A stretch of DNA of 7,110 nt from Verrucomicrobiales bacterium. Its GTDB lineage: Bacteria; Verrucomicrobiota; Verrucomicrobiae; Limisphaerales; UBA1100. The translations under genes and the position numbers were made by a program. Position 1 is the stretch's first letter, and each line of letters starts with the position of its first letter. The notes under the pieces are model-generated. The model made no database searches and had not been told where the DNA came from. It worked only from the letters and a program-made list of their open reading frames with translations. This document shows, piece after piece, positions 6,705-7,110 of the stretch. The stretch is taken from assembly GCA_002721895.1 (NCBI GenBank), contig PBLV01000006.1, positions 125,204 through 132,313 on the forward strand, in the 5' to 3' direction.

Positions 6705-7110
6705 TTATTTGCCCAGGATGGGCCGCCCAAGAGGCGGAGGTGGCGGCTGCCGCCAGTCCCAGTTCGATTGATATTTAACATTTAAACAGGGAATTGCCAC
6801 AGGCATACCCCCACGTTTTCTTGAGATCAGGGCCGCATCAATGATCGCGCTGAAATACAACGTGCGCTCCGAGGGCCAAGCCGGGCGGCCTTGATGAAAC
6901 ATCTCCTCCACCCCTTTCATTAGGTAGGTATAGTGCATGAATGGACGTGCCTCCTCCGTCCAGAACATCGTTGCCTTGATATCCCCGTCTTCATGCCAGG
7001 CCACACTCCATTTTTTGACGGCACCGTTTAGAGTCAAGATGCCGCCTGTCAACCACGTCGCACACAGGATCAACCACACCATTCTCATTGGTCGGCGCAG
7101 TATGCCCAGC
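6705..7110 (-). CDS. Gfo/Idh/MocA-family oxidoreductase, C-terminal part (5' end beyond window)
   Basis: The frame is open to the window edge, so only about 134 C-terminal residues are seen and the NAD(P)-binding N-terminal domain lies outside. The assignment rests on the tail: a segment reading HYTYLMKGVEEMF, then ERTLYFSAIIDAALISR, then GG and a final LNVKY. It follows the C-terminal pattern of sugar-type Gfo/Idh/MocA proteins (HFxYLxxAIExMxxTG, then PVERTLLTxGxLDAxxxSR, then GGxxxxTPxLxIxY). The family oxidises or reduces sugars and inositols with NAD(P)H in the cytoplasm. An in-frame ATG at 7088 exists, but starting there would leave out the catalytic core; it would look like a signal anchor only by chance. 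A proline-rich tail (PPPPPLGRP) ends the protein. The TAA stop (6705-6707) is one base from the sulfatase ATG, which implies one operon. An unrelated small membrane-anchored protein is the less likely alternative. Confidence 0.72.
   Translation of the reverse strand, partial: LGILRRPMRMVWLILCATWLTGGILTLNGAVKKWSVAWHEDGDIKATMFWTEEARPFMHYTYLMKGVEEMFHQGRPAWPSERTLYFSAIIDAALISRKRGGMPVAIPCLNVKYQSNWDWRQPPPPPLGRPILGK

Noticed and set aside
6705..7088. Stand-alone secreted small protein starting at ATG 7088
   Set aside because: The frame stays open to the edge and the tail matches the Gfo/Idh/MocA C-terminus, so the apparent signal peptide is more likely internal sequence.
1..7110. CRISPR arrays, tRNA genes, insertion sequences or terminal inverted repeats
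   Set aside because: No regularly spaced repeats, cloverleaf sequences, transposase-like translations or matching end repeats were found by eye on either strand.

Overview
The window fits a PVC-superphylum bacterium (Verrucomicrobiota or Planctomycetota; the phylum cannot be decided from sequence alone). The clues are a COG3119-type sulfatase beside a Gfo/Idh/MocA-type oxidoreductase, a HemQ-type coproheme decarboxylase, NRAMP-like transporters of an unusual type, moderately high GC, and few clear Shine-Dalgarno sequences. There are no RNA genes, CRISPR arrays, insertion sequences or integration sites that I can support. No stretch longer than about 140 bases lacks a gene.

Right part, minus strand, read from 7110 down to 3509: a compact run of four genes. 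(1) The 3' end of a Gfo/Idh/MocA-family oxidoreductase enters from the right edge. (2) One base after its stop comes a sulfatase without a signal peptide. (3) The sulfatase stop overlaps the GTG start of NRAMP-like transporter B (GTGA), with a good GGAGG ribosome site inside the sulfatase end. (4) After 43 bases comes a small acidic 70-residue protein of unknown function. Spacing and coupling indicate one operon. Its enzymes suggest intracellular processing of a sulfated organic compound, probably a sugar. The transporter has lost the usual NRAMP metal-site motifs.

Middle, plus strand, 2397-3512: a PlsC-type acyltransferase with a long C-terminal extension. Its codon use is less GC-rich than the first codons of hemQ. 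Its stop codon overlaps the stop of the small acidic gene tail to tail. It is divergent from transporter A across a 135-base gap, which should hold promoters for both.

Left part, minus strand, 2261 down to 31: NRAMP-like transporter A, a clear paralogue of B, followed 53 bases later by hemQ (coproheme decarboxylase, last step of the coproporphyrin-dependent heme pathway).

The main point of interest is the paralogous transporter pair. In both, the TM1 DPGN and TM6 MPH metal-binding motifs of NRAMP are replaced by GSGE and GA(T/S)E. One copy is coupled to a sulfatase and the other lies next to a heme-synthesis gene.
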